Assembly: GCA_023389595.1 (NCBI GenBank)
Contig: JAEWEF010000044.1
Location: 1-22,369, forward strand
Reading direction: 5' to 3'
Source: Fusobacteriota bacterium
Lineage (GTDB): Bacteria; Fusobacteriota; Fusobacteriia; Fusobacteriales; Fusobacteriaceae
DNA: 22,369 bases
The translations under genes were made by a program, and so were the position numbers. Below the pieces are notes generated by a model that saw only the letters and a list, made by a program, of their open reading frames with translations, searched no databases and was not told the DNA's origin. Numbering within the stretch: the stretch's first letter is position 1; each line of letters starts with the position of its first letter. Shown in pieces: positions 8,225 through 15,761 of the stretch.

Positions 8225-9610
8225 ATGTTCGATAAAAATATTTACAAAAAAAGAAGAGAAATTTTAAAAAATAAATTTAATAATGGAATTATAATTTTAG
8301 CGGGGAATGAAAATTCTCCGCTTGATTGTAAAGATAACTGTTATCATTTTATACAAGATTCTACATTTAAATATTATTTTGGAATATCTCATCCGGGACT
8401 TTTTGGTGTTATAGATATAGATAACAACAAGGAAATTATTTTTGGAAAAGAGTATACAATTGACGATATAATTTGGATGGGGAAACAGAATTATTTAAAT
8501 GAACTATCTAAAATGGTAGGATGTGAATTTCAAGAAATAACTGAGTTAAAAAATTATATTTTTTCGAAAAAAAATACCGAAATTTATTATACAAATACAT
8601 ATAAGGAGGATATTTTAGTTTCTTTATGTAAAATTTTAGAAAAAGATATAGAAAATTTTAATAAAAATATTTCTTATAAATTAATAAAAGCTATCATAGA
8701 ACAAAGAAGTATAAAAACTGAAGAAGAAATCGAAGAATTAGAAAAAGCAGCAAATGTTACAGTTTCTATGCATGAAGAAGCGTTGAAAAAAACTATTTCA
8801 GGAAAATATGAATATGAAATTGTAGCTGATATAGAGGCCGCTGCTAAAAGAGAAAAATGTTATACATCTTTTAATACAATATTCTCAAAAAATGGTGAAA
8901 TATTGCACAATCATTTGCACAACAATAAACTAAATGATGGAGATTTAGTTTTATTAGATTGTGGAGCTAAAAACGAAGAAGGGTATTGTGGAGATATGAC
9001 AACAACTTTTCCAGTATCTTTTAAATTTACTGAAAGGCAAAAAATTATACATGACATAGTATCTAAAATGTTTGATAGAGCTCTTGAATTAGTAAGGCCT
9101 GGAATAACATATAAAGAAGTTCACATAGAAGTTTGTAAAATTTTAGTTGAAAATTTTAAAAAATTAAATTTACTTTTTGGTGAAACTGACAAAATTGTAT
9201 CAGCTGGAGCTCACGCGTTATTTATGCCTCATGGTTTAGGTCATATGTTGGGTATGGATGCACACGATATGGAAAATTTTGGAGAAGATTTGGTTGGTTA
9301 TGATGAAAATACAAAAAGAGAAAAAACTTTTGGTATTTCTGCGTTAAGATTAGGTAAGAAATTAAAAGAGGGAAATGTTTTAACTATTGAACCAGGTATT
9401 TATTTTATTCCAGATTTATTTTACAAATGGAAAAGCGAAAATAAATTTTCTGAGTTTTTAAATTATAATGAAATAGAAAAATTTTTAGATTTCGGCGGTA
9501 TAAGATCAGAAAGAGATATATTGGTTACAAAAGATGGTTGTAGAATATTAGGAAGGTATTTACCTAGAAAATCATATGAAATAGAAGAGTATATAAGTAA
9601 ATTTAGATAG
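8225..9610 (+). CDS. pepP: Xaa-Pro aminopeptidase (aminopeptidase P, M24B)
   Basis: A 461-residue metallopeptidase predicted to remove N-terminal residues that precede proline. The N-terminal part has an AMP_N domain with the DSTFKYYFG motif (residues 45-53). The C-terminal pita-bread domain carries all five expected metal ligands: Asp245, Asp257, His340 (within HGLGH), Glu389 (TIEPG) and Glu429 (GIRSERD). The substrate-handling histidines corresponding to E. coli PepP His350 and His361 are present as His336 and His347. The length fits the long PepP class. No signal peptide is seen, so it should be cytoplasmic. It would complete the breakdown of peptides imported by transporters such as the one encoded at 12289-17739. 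It lies 18 bp after the EF-G2 gene and 23 bp before the YeiH gene, probably in one operon. Confidence 0.92.
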   Translation: MFDKNIYKKRREILKNKFNNGIIILAGNENSPLDCKDNCYHFIQDSTFKYYFGISHPGLFGVIDIDNNKEIIFGKEYTIDDIIWMGKQNYLNELSKMVGCEFQEITELKNYIFSKKNTEIYYTNTYKEDILVSLCKILEKDIENFNKNISYKLIKAIIEQRSIKTEEEIEELEKAANVTVSMHEEALKKTISGKYEYEIVADIEAAAKREKCYTSFNTIFSKNGEILHNHLHNNKLNDGDLVLLDCGAKNEEGYCGDMTTTFPVSFKFTERQKIIHDIVSKMFDRALELVRPGITYKEVHIEVCKILVENFKKLNLLFGETDKIVSAGAHALFMPHGLGHMLGMDAHDMENFGEDLVGYDENTKREKTFGISALRLGKKLKEGNVLTIEPGIYFIPDLFYKWKSENKFSEFLNYNEIEKFLDFGGIRSERDILVTKDGCRILGRYLPRKSYEIEEYISKFR

Positions 9611-9633
9611 AAATATAAAATAGGAGAGTATAA

Positions 9634-10617
9634 ATGTTAAAATTAAAATCATTTTCATATGCGTTAGTGTTAACACTTTTTTGTTCTTTTTTAGGTAAGT
9701 ATTTATCGAGTATTAATACTTTTAAATTGATTGGGCATCTTGTACTTGCACTTTTACTTGGAATGGCATTGCAATTGTTTAAACTTGATAGTAGCAAATA
9801 TCACGACGGAGTTGCTTTTATTTCTAATAAATTTTTAAGATTAGGAATCATTTTATTAGGGTTTAAACTTAATATTGATATGTTGCTAAATAATGGAATA
9901 AAAACACTTGTTTTAGCTGTTTTCGTTGTTTGTTTCACAATATTTATTATATATAATATATCTAAAATTTTTAAAGTAGAAGAAAAACTATCTTTATTAT
10001 CGGCTTGCGGATGCGGAATATGTGGAGCTGCTGCTGTTATGGGAATATCTCACGCTAACAAATCTAGCAAAGATGATACAATACTATCGATAGCAGTTGT
10101 TTGTGTTTTAGGAACAATATTTACTTTACTAATAGTTTTTTTAAAACCTTATTTAGGGTTAACTGAAGTGCAGTATGGAGTTCTTAGTGGGGGATCTTTA
10201 CATGAAATAGCTCATGCTGTTGCGGCGGGGTCAAATGGTGGAAGTAAAGCTTTAGAAATAGCAATTATAACAAAATTATCAAGAGTTTTAATTTTGGCAC
10301 CAGTGGCTATCATTATAGGATATTTAGAAAATAAAAAGAAAGGAACACATTCTAAAGAAAAAGCTCCTATTCCTTATTTTATGTTTGGGTTTATACTTAC
10401 AAGTGTTATAGGAACGTACTCTCATATAAAAGCTGAACATTTAGATTTATTAGTTAATTTAGCGTACATATTTTTAGGAATGTCTATGGCAGCTTTAGGG
10501 TTAAATGTGAATTTTAAAATAATAAAAGAAAGAGGTAAAAATGTATTTTTATCTTGCTTCATAGGATCTGCTATCTTATTTGTAACAGTGTTGTTAATTT
10601 CTAAATTTATGTTCTAA
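9634..10617 (+). CDS. YeiH/UPF0324 family membrane protein
   Basis: A 327-residue polytopic inner-membrane protein with about ten hydrophobic segments. It matches the YeiH family, often labelled putative sulfate exporter, a name with little experimental support. The conserved cysteine/glycine-rich core CGCGICGAAAVMG lies at about residues 126-138, and the GGSLHEIAHAVAAGS motif at about 186-200. Both are hallmarks of the family. An AGGAG ribosome site stands before the ATG, 23 bp after pepP. No clear terminator follows, so transcripts may run on into rpsO. The transported substrate is unknown. Confidence 0.85.
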   Translation: MLKLKSFSYALVLTLFCSFLGKYLSSINTFKLIGHLVLALLLGMALQLFKLDSSKYHDGVAFISNKFLRLGIILLGFKLNIDMLLNNGIKTLVLAVFVVCFTIFIIYNISKIFKVEEKLSLLSACGCGICGAAAVMGISHANKSSKDDTILSIAVVCVLGTIFTLLIVFLKPYLGLTEVQYGVLSGGSLHEIAHAVAAGSNGGSKALEIAIITKLSRVLILAPVAIIIGYLENKKKGTHSKEKAPIPYFMFGFILTSVIGTYSHIKAEHLDLLVNLAYIFLGMSMAALGLNVNFKIIKERGKNVFLSCFIGSAILFVTVLLISKFMF

Positions 10618-10625
10618 AAATATAA

Positions 10626-10654
10626 TTGACAAAATAATTTAATTTTGTTATACT
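10626..10654 (+). promoter_or_regulatory. rpsO promoter
   Basis: A consensus TTGACA (10626-10631) and TATACT (10649-10654) are separated by an optimal 17-bp spacer. Transcription would begin near 10661. An inverted repeat (ACAAAAT, six bases, ATTTTGT; 10629-10648) occupies the end of the -35 and the spacer, and could be an operator or chance. Confidence 0.85.
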
Positions 10655-10667
10655 TCATAAATAAATT

Positions 10668-10708
10668 TAAGCTCAGTAATACGATTAGCTGACGTATATC
10701 TTGGCTTA
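10668..10708 (+). promoter_or_regulatory. Possible S15 autoregulatory leader structure
   Basis: The rpsO leader can fold into an outer stem TAAGC/GCTTA (10668-10672 with 10704-10708, extended by a wobble and two further pairs). This encloses an inner stem ATACG/CGTAT (10679-10683 with 10693-10697) with a nine-base loop. The fold ends 12 bases before the AGGAGG ribosome site. In several bacteria S15 represses its own mRNA by binding a leader structure there, and the structures differ between phyla. The fold is seen in the sequence; the regulatory role is inferred. Confidence 0.45.
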
Positions 10709-10732
10709 GATAACAAATTAGGAGGAAAAGCT

Positions 10733-10990
10733 ATGAAAACAAAACAAGAAATAATTAAAGAATTTGGGAAAAATGAATCTGATACAGGTTCTACTGAGGT
10801 ACAAATAGCTCTTTTAACTGAAAAGATAAATCATTTAACTGAGCATTTAAGAACTCACAAAAAAGATTTCCATTCAAGATTGGGATTATTAAAAATGGTA
10901 GGAAGAAGAAAAAAACTTCTTTCTTACTTATCTAAGAAAGATCTTGAAGGTTACAGAAACCTAATTGCAAGATTGGGAATAAGAAAATAA
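10733..10990 (+). CDS. rpsO: 30S ribosomal protein S15
   Basis: An 85-residue protein with the highly conserved S15 core: DTGSTEVQIALLTEKI (about 17-32), the HLRTHKKDFHSRLGL loop (about 38-52) that contacts 16S rRNA, and the basic VGRRKKLLSYL stretch (56-66). It binds the 16S rRNA three-way junction early in small-subunit assembly and helps form an intersubunit bridge. The length is near the usual 88-89 residues. The start has a strong AGGAGG ribosome site. It has its own consensus promoter, a structured leader and an immediate terminator, so it is probably a single-gene unit with some read-through from upstream and downstream. Confidence 0.98.
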   Translation: MKTKQEIIKEFGKNESDTGSTEVQIALLTEKINHLTEHLRTHKKDFHSRLGLLKMVGRRKKLLSYLSKKDLEGYRNLIARLGIRK

Positions 10991-10993
10991 AAC

Positions 10994-11022
10994 AAAGGGG
11001 GATAAATACTTCCCCTTTTTTT
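10994..11022 (+). terminator. Intrinsic terminator after rpsO
   Basis: AAAGGGG (10994-11000) pairs with CCCCTTT (11012-11018) across an 11-base loop, followed by a T-rich tract. It lies between the rpsO stop and the YibE/F gene, only 13 bases before that gene's ribosome site. Confidence 0.85.
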
Positions 11023-11035
11023 ATAAACGAAATTT

Positions 11036-11040
11036 GGAGA
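11036..11040 (+). promoter_or_regulatory. Ribosome binding site that sets the YibE/F start
   Basis: GGAGA lies five bases upstream of the ATG at 11046. An in-frame TTG at 11034 would overlap this site and so is unlikely to be the start. Confidence 0.75.
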
Positions 11041-11045
11041 ACGCT

Positions 11046-12149
11046 ATGAAAAAGTTTTTAGTTTTAATTTTTGTATTAATAATGTCTATTACTTCTTTTG
11101 CTGATGAAGAATATTTAAAAGGAAAAGTTATATCACAAGTGGGATCGTACATTAAACCAGAATATAGTGAGCAGTTAGAACGTATAGAGGAATATAAAAT
11201 TAGATTATTTAATTCAGAAAAAAAAGAAATAATAGTACAAGTTCCGATATATAGAGAAAAACAATATAATATAAATTTTAAAATAGGAGATAATGTAATT
11301 GTATATAAAAGTATAAATGAAATTGATGGAAATGAAAAGGAAGAATTTTACATATCTGATGTAGATAAAAGAGGAAGTTTATTAACGATAACTATTATTT
11401 TCTTATTTTTGGTATTATTAATTTCAAGATTTAATGGGTTAAAAGCAATTGTCGGACTAACGATAAGTATACTTTTTATAGGGGTTATATTTATTCCAGG
11501 AATATCATCCGGAGGATCTCCTATTTTATTCGCAGTCTTAAGTTGTGCTTTTTCATCTATTGTAAGTATATATTTTATAGCTGGTTATAATAAAAAGGCA
11601 CTCGTCTCTATTATAGGAACTATAATAGGAGTAGCATTATCTGGGGCATTGTCGCATATATTTATATATAAAATGAGATTAACAGGATACACAAGTACCG
11701 AGTTATTAACTTACGGAGACCTTTTTAAAAACATAGATCTTAGAGAATTAATATCTGCTGGAATAATTATAGGAAGCTTAGGAGCTATAATGGACGTAAC
11801 TGTTTCCATAGCCTCATCTATTAACGAGATTTATGATCATAACCCAAATATAAAAACAAAAAAATTATATAAATCTGCTGTGAAAATAGGGAATGACATT
11901 ATAGGAACTATGATTAATACACTAATATTGGCTTATATAGGTAGCTCTTTAATATCTATCGTAGTTTTATACATACAGAAAGCAAACTATACTTTTAATA
12001 GAATAATAAATTATGAAGAAATTGCTATTGAAATACTAAGATCTATTTGTGGAAGTATAGGGATTGTAATAGCTGTACCTATTACCGCATTTATAGGTTC
12101 TTATTTATTTACTAATAAAATTTTCATAAAAGAAATTTTAAAAAAATAA
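11046..12149 (+). CDS. YibE/F-like multi-pass membrane protein
   Basis: The 367-residue product begins with a signal peptide-like segment (residues 1-19, cleavage expected after SFA). A soluble, largely beta extracytoplasmic region follows (about 20-115), then a series of hydrophobic segments. The second half includes the conserved GAIMDVTVSIASSI motif typical of the YibE/F family. The function of the family is not established. I chose the ATG at 11046 because GGAGA sits at ideal spacing in front of it and it leaves a proper signal peptide. An upstream TTG would add four residues and place the ribosome site inside the gene. Only 23 bases separate the rpsO terminator from this start, too little for a separate promoter, so expression probably depends on read-through or on a promoter inside rpsO. 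Confidence 0.85.
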   Translation: MKKFLVLIFVLIMSITSFADEEYLKGKVISQVGSYIKPEYSEQLERIEEYKIRLFNSEKKEIIVQVPIYREKQYNINFKIGDNVIVYKSINEIDGNEKEEFYISDVDKRGSLLTITIIFLFLVLLISRFNGLKAIVGLTISILFIGVIFIPGISSGGSPILFAVLSCAFSSIVSIYFIAGYNKKALVSIIGTIIGVALSGALSHIFIYKMRLTGYTSTELLTYGDLFKNIDLRELISAGIIIGSLGAIMDVTVSIASSINEIYDHNPNIKTKKLYKSAVKIGNDIIGTMINTLILAYIGSSLISIVVLYIQKANYTFNRIINYEEIAIEILRSICGSIGIVIAVPITAFIGSYLFTNKIFIKEILKK

Positions 12150-12219
12150 TTTTCAAAATCAAAATATAAGATATAAAAAAGAAAAAAATAGACTAAAATA
12201 AAAAGAAATGTATATTAAT

Positions 12220-12248
12220 TTGACATGTAGAGAATATTGATATATAAT
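12220..12248 (+). promoter_or_regulatory. Promoter of the peptide transport operon
   Basis: A perfect TTGACA (12220-12225) and a perfect TATAAT (12243-12248) are separated by exactly 17 bp. The start would be near 12255, with a leader of about 34 nt ending in a strong GGGAGG ribosome site. This is the best sigma-70-type promoter in the window and predicts high expression of the binding protein. Confidence 0.9.
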
Positions 12249-12288
12249 TATACCGTAGCATTATTATTCTAGTAAAAAGGGAGGCAAT

Positions 12289-13812
12289 ATGAAGAAAAAA
12301 TTAATTACTCTATTGACTTTAATAATTTCGGTTTTATTTTTAGTGTCTTGCGGTGGAGGAAGCTCTTCAGGAGATTCAAAAGCTGATAAAGATACCTTGG
12401 TTGTTACTCAAGGCTCTGATGCAAAATCTTTAGATTTACAAAGAACTAATGATAACGTATCTAGTAGAGTTGGAGTTCAAATTTATGATACTTTAGTTGA
12501 TCAAACTGAAGAAATGGAAATTATACCTGGATTAGCTGAAAGCTGGGAACAACCAGATGCAACAACAGCAATTTTCCATTTGAGAAAAGGAGTTAAATTC
12601 CATAATGGTGAAGAGCTAAAAGCTTCTGACGTTAAATTTACTATAGAAAGAGCTAAAGCGTCACCTCAAGTTGCTGAAATTATAGAAGCTGTTTCAAGTG
12701 TAGAAACACCTGATGATTATACTGTTATAGTTAAAACTGAATCACCTTTTGCTCCATTATTAAACCACTTAGCTCACACTGCTTTATCAGTATTAAATGA
12801 AAAAGCTGTTAAAGAAGCAGGGGATTCTTATGGACAACATCCTGTAGGAACAGGGCCATATAAATTTGTTAATTGGATAAGTGGAGATAAAATAGAATTA
12901 GAAGCTAACGAAGATTACTTTAGAGGAGCTCCAAAAATAAAACGTATAGTTTTCAGAAATGTTCCTGAACAATCAAATAGAATTATAGGATTAGAAACTG
13001 GAGAAATAGATCTAGTTTATGATATAGAAGGATTAGATAAAGAAAAAGTTAAAACTGATGATAGATTTACTTATGTTGAAAATCCTGGATTAAGTATGAC
13101 TTATTTAGGATTTAACCTTAAGAAAGATTTATTCAAAGATAAAAGAGTTAGACAAGCAATTGCTTATGGTATTGATACAAAACCAATAGTTGACGCAGTA
13201 TTTAATGGATCAGCTACTGAGGCAAATTCAATAATACCTCCTGGAGTTTTCGCTCAATACGGATCTAATAGCTACTCTTACAACCCTGAAAAAGCTAAAC
13301 AATTATTAGCAGAAGCAGGATATCCAAACGGATTTAAAACAAAATTATGGATAAATGATTCTCCTGTAAGAAGAGATATAGCTGTAATAGTACAAGATCA
13401 ATTAAAACAAATAGGAATAGACATAGAAATTGAAACTCTTGAATGGGGAGCATATTTAGATAGAACTGCTACTGGAGAACATGATATGTTCTTACTAGGT
13501 TGGGGAACAGTAACTGGAGATCCTGACTATGGAATGAATGCACTTATAAACACTGATACTCAAGGCGGAGCAGGAAATAGATCTTTCTATAGTAATAAAA
13601 AAGTTGATGACCTATTAAGAGTTGGAAAATCAACAGTTGACCCTGATAAGAGAGCCGAAATATATAAAGAAATACAAGAAATAGTTCAAGAAGAATTACC
13701 AATGTACTTTATATGCTATCCAAACCAAAATGCTGTAATGATTAAATCTTTAAAAGGATTTAAATTGTCTCCAGCAGGGCATCACGATTTATATGGACTT
13801 TATTTTGAATAA
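12289..13812 (+). CDS. dppA: Peptide-binding lipoprotein of ABC importer (SBP family 5)
   Basis: A 507-residue solute-binding lipoprotein. The signal peptide ends in the lipobox LVSC with lipidated Cys21, followed by a Gly/Ser-rich linker. The mature protein shows family-5 (DppA/OppA) hallmarks: GLAESWEQPD with the FHLRKGVKFHNGEELKASDV stretch (about residues 83-115), GTGPYKF (about 188-194) and the RRDIAVIVQDQLKQIGI region (about 363-380). It captures peptides and hands them to the permeases encoded downstream. It is first in the operon behind a perfect promoter and is followed by an internal terminator, which should make it more abundant than the other subunits. Related proteins can bind glutathione, heme or nickel, so the dipeptide or oligopeptide specificity is inferred from the complete operon. 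Confidence 0.92.
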   Translation: MKKKLITLLTLIISVLFLVSCGGGSSSGDSKADKDTLVVTQGSDAKSLDLQRTNDNVSSRVGVQIYDTLVDQTEEMEIIPGLAESWEQPDATTAIFHLRKGVKFHNGEELKASDVKFTIERAKASPQVAEIIEAVSSVETPDDYTVIVKTESPFAPLLNHLAHTALSVLNEKAVKEAGDSYGQHPVGTGPYKFVNWISGDKIELEANEDYFRGAPKIKRIVFRNVPEQSNRIIGLETGEIDLVYDIEGLDKEKVKTDDRFTYVENPGLSMTYLGFNLKKDLFKDKRVRQAIAYGIDTKPIVDAVFNGSATEANSIIPPGVFAQYGSNSYSYNPEKAKQLLAEAGYPNGFKTKLWINDSPVRRDIAVIVQDQLKQIGIDIEIETLEWGAYLDRTATGEHDMFLLGWGTVTGDPDYGMNALINTDTQGGAGNRSFYSNKKVDDLLRVGKSTVDPDKRAEIYKEIQEIVQEELPMYFICYPNQNAVMIKSLKGFKLSPAGHHDLYGLYFE

Positions 13813-13819
13813 GAATAAG

Positions 13820-13874
13820 GCTTCTTAATTTAATAAATTAAAAAAACATAAAAATGAAATTTAATAGAAGAAGC
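13820..13874 (+). promoter_or_regulatory. Possible antiterminator pairing upstream of dppB
   Basis: GCTTCTT (13820-13826) is complementary to AAGAAGC (13868-13874), which is the 5' half of the terminator stem. AATTT and AAATT can extend the pairing across a bulge. A third hairpin, TTAATTT/AAATTAA with loop AAT (13825-13841), would compete for the same bases. The pairings are seen in the sequence; switching is inferred. Confidence 0.35.
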
Positions 13875-13908
13875 TAGAATTTAGTTTTTCTAGCTTCTTT
13901 TTCTTTTA
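13868..13908 (+). terminator. Internal terminator between dppA and dppB
   Basis: A perfect 12-bp stem, AAGAAGCTAGAA (13868-13879) with its complement (13888-13899), has an eight-base loop and a TTTTCTTTT tail. The dppB ribosome site follows at once. It probably lets only a fraction of transcripts continue into the permease and ATPase genes. Confidence 0.8.
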
Positions 13909-13921
13909 AAGGAGAAGATAC

Positions 13922-14848
13922 ATGTATAAATATATAATAAAAAGGTTGCTGTTACTTATACCTGTCTTATTTGGAGTGTCATTATTAGTATTTGCAATAA
14001 TGTATTTGACTCCTGGAGATCCAGCACAGTTAATACTTGGAGAAAATGCTCCTAAAGCTGCAGTTGAAGCTCTTAGAGAAAAAATGGGTCTAAATGATTC
14101 GTTTTTTGTACAATATCTTAGATTTGTAAAAAATGCTGTAATGGGAGATTTTGGAAGATCTTATACAACAGGTAGAGAAGTTTTTAAAGAAATTTTTGCT
14201 AGATTTCCAAATACATTAATATTAGCTATACTGGGAGTTTTTATATCTATACTTATCGGGATTCCTATAGGTATAATATCAGCTACTAGACAATACTCTT
14301 TCATAGATGGATTTAGTATGGTGCTTGCTTTACTAGGTGTCTCTATGCCTGTTTTTTGGCTAGGATTAATGCTTATTTTAATTTTTTCAGTTAAATTAGG
14401 TTTATTGCCTTCCGGTGGGTTCGAAACATTATCTAGTCTTATACTACCTGCTTTAACTTTGGGAGTTGGTTCAGCAGCAATAGTAACTAGAATGACAAGA
14501 TCTTCTATGTTAGAAGTTATAAGACAAGATTATATTAGAACTGCAAGAGCAAAGGGGGTTGCCGAAAAAGCTGTTATAAATAAGCATGCTTTAAAAAATG
14601 CTCTAATTCCTATAATTACTGTTGTAGGATTACAATTTGGAGGTCTTTTAGGAGGAGCTGTTTTAACTGAATCCGTTTACTCTTGGCCAGGAGTAGGAAG
14701 AATGATGGTAGACGCCATAAGGCAAAAAGATACTCCTACAGTACTTGCATCAGTTATATTTTTAGCTGCAGCGTTTAGTGTGGTAAACTTAATAGTTGAT
14801 TTACTTTATGCCTTCGCTGATCCTAGAATAAAATCGCAATATAAGTAG
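13922..14848 (+). CDS. dppB: Peptide ABC transporter permease, DppB type
   Basis: A 308-residue inner-membrane permease with six predicted membrane segments. The N-terminal LFGVSLLVFAIMYLTPGDPA motif (about residues 17-36) is diagnostic of DppB/OppB. The cytoplasmic EAA loop that docks the ATPase appears as DYIRTARAKGV followed by HALKNALIP (about 202-230). It pairs with DppC to form the transmembrane channel. An AAAGGAGA ribosome site sits just beyond the internal terminator, and dppC begins 10 bp after the stop. Confidence 0.93.
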   Translation: MYKYIIKRLLLLIPVLFGVSLLVFAIMYLTPGDPAQLILGENAPKAAVEALREKMGLNDSFFVQYLRFVKNAVMGDFGRSYTTGREVFKEIFARFPNTLILAILGVFISILIGIPIGIISATRQYSFIDGFSMVLALLGVSMPVFWLGLMLILIFSVKLGLLPSGGFETLSSLILPALTLGVGSAAIVTRMTRSSMLEVIRQDYIRTARAKGVAEKAVINKHALKNALIPIITVVGLQFGGLLGGAVLTESVYSWPGVGRMMVDAIRQKDTPTVLASVIFLAAAFSVVNLIVDLLYAFADPRIKSQYK

Positions 14849-14858
14849 GTGGTAAATT

Positions 14859-15740
14859 ATGTCAGAAAAAATAAGTAATAATACTAATAAAAAAAGAAGT
14901 CAAACTAAAGAAATTTGGAGAAGATTGAAAAAAAATAAAATGGCCATTTTAGGTCTTATTATTTTAATTATATTACTTCTATTGGCGATTTTTGCCGATG
15001 TTATAGCGGACTATGAAACTGTTGTTATAAAACAAAATCTAGCTGAGAGATTACAAGGACCAAGCTCAAAGCATTTATTGGGAACAGATGAATTCGGAAG
15101 AGATATACTTGCAAGGATGATACACGGTGCTAGAGTATCGATAAAAGTAGGGATATTTGCAGTTGGAATTTCTATAATAATAGGAGGATTTCTTGGAGCT
15201 ATTTCTGGATTTTATGGTGGACTTATAGATAATATAATAATGAGGGTTATGGATATATTTTTAGCGGTGCCTAGTATTTTGCTAGCTATAGCTATAGTTT
15301 CAGCTTTAGGACCTAGCATACTTAATTTGATGATAGCTATTAGTGTGTCATCTGTACCTAGTTATGCAAGAATAGTTCGTGCATCGGTTTTATCCATAAG
15401 AGATCAAGAGTTTATAGAGGCTGCAAAAGCAATAGGAGCTAGCAATACAAGAATAATATTAAAACATATAATACCTAACTCTTTGGCACCGGTTATAGTT
15501 CAAGGGACATTGGGTGTCGCTAGTGCAATTTTATCTATAGCAGGCTTAAGTTTTATAGGACTTGGAATACAACCTCCTGACCCTGAATGGGGATCTATGC
15601 TATCTGGAGGAAGACAATATTTAAGATATGCTTGGTGGGTAACAACTTTCCCTGGAGTTGCTATAATGATTACTATACTATCTCTTAATCTATTAGGAGA
15701 CGGTCTTAGAGATGCTTTAGATCCGAGATTAAAGCAATAG
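14859..15740 (+). CDS. dppC: Peptide ABC transporter permease, DppC type
   Basis: A 293-residue permease with the DppC/OppC layout. A charged cytoplasmic N-terminus with the RRLKKNKMAILGL stretch leads into the first membrane segment (about residues 29-48). The HLLGTDEFGRDILARMIHGA motif (about 71-90) follows, and the EAA loop EFIEAAKAIGAS is at about 184-195. The LGDGLRDALDPRLKQ ending is typical. It forms the heterodimeric channel with DppB. A GGTGG ribosome site precedes the ATG, and dppD starts 21 bp downstream. Confidence 0.93.
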   Translation: MSEKISNNTNKKRSQTKEIWRRLKKNKMAILGLIILIILLLLAIFADVIADYETVVIKQNLAERLQGPSSKHLLGTDEFGRDILARMIHGARVSIKVGIFAVGISIIIGGFLGAISGFYGGLIDNIIMRVMDIFLAVPSILLAIAIVSALGPSILNLMIAISVSSVPSYARIVRASVLSIRDQEFIEAAKAIGASNTRIILKHIIPNSLAPVIVQGTLGVASAILSIAGLSFIGLGIQPPDPEWGSMLSGGRQYLRYAWWVTTFPGVAIMITILSLNLLGDGLRDALDPRLKQ

Positions 15741-15761
15741 GTTAAGGGAGGGAAACTAAAA

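Noticed and set aside
9603..9797. Minus-strand frame at the pepP/yeiH junction
   Set aside because: It covers the start of the YeiH gene in antisense and has no ribosome site or recognisable product.
11034..11036. TTG as start of the YibE/F gene
   Set aside because: It overlaps the GGAGA ribosome site, while the ATG at 11046 has ideal spacing and starts a clean signal peptide.
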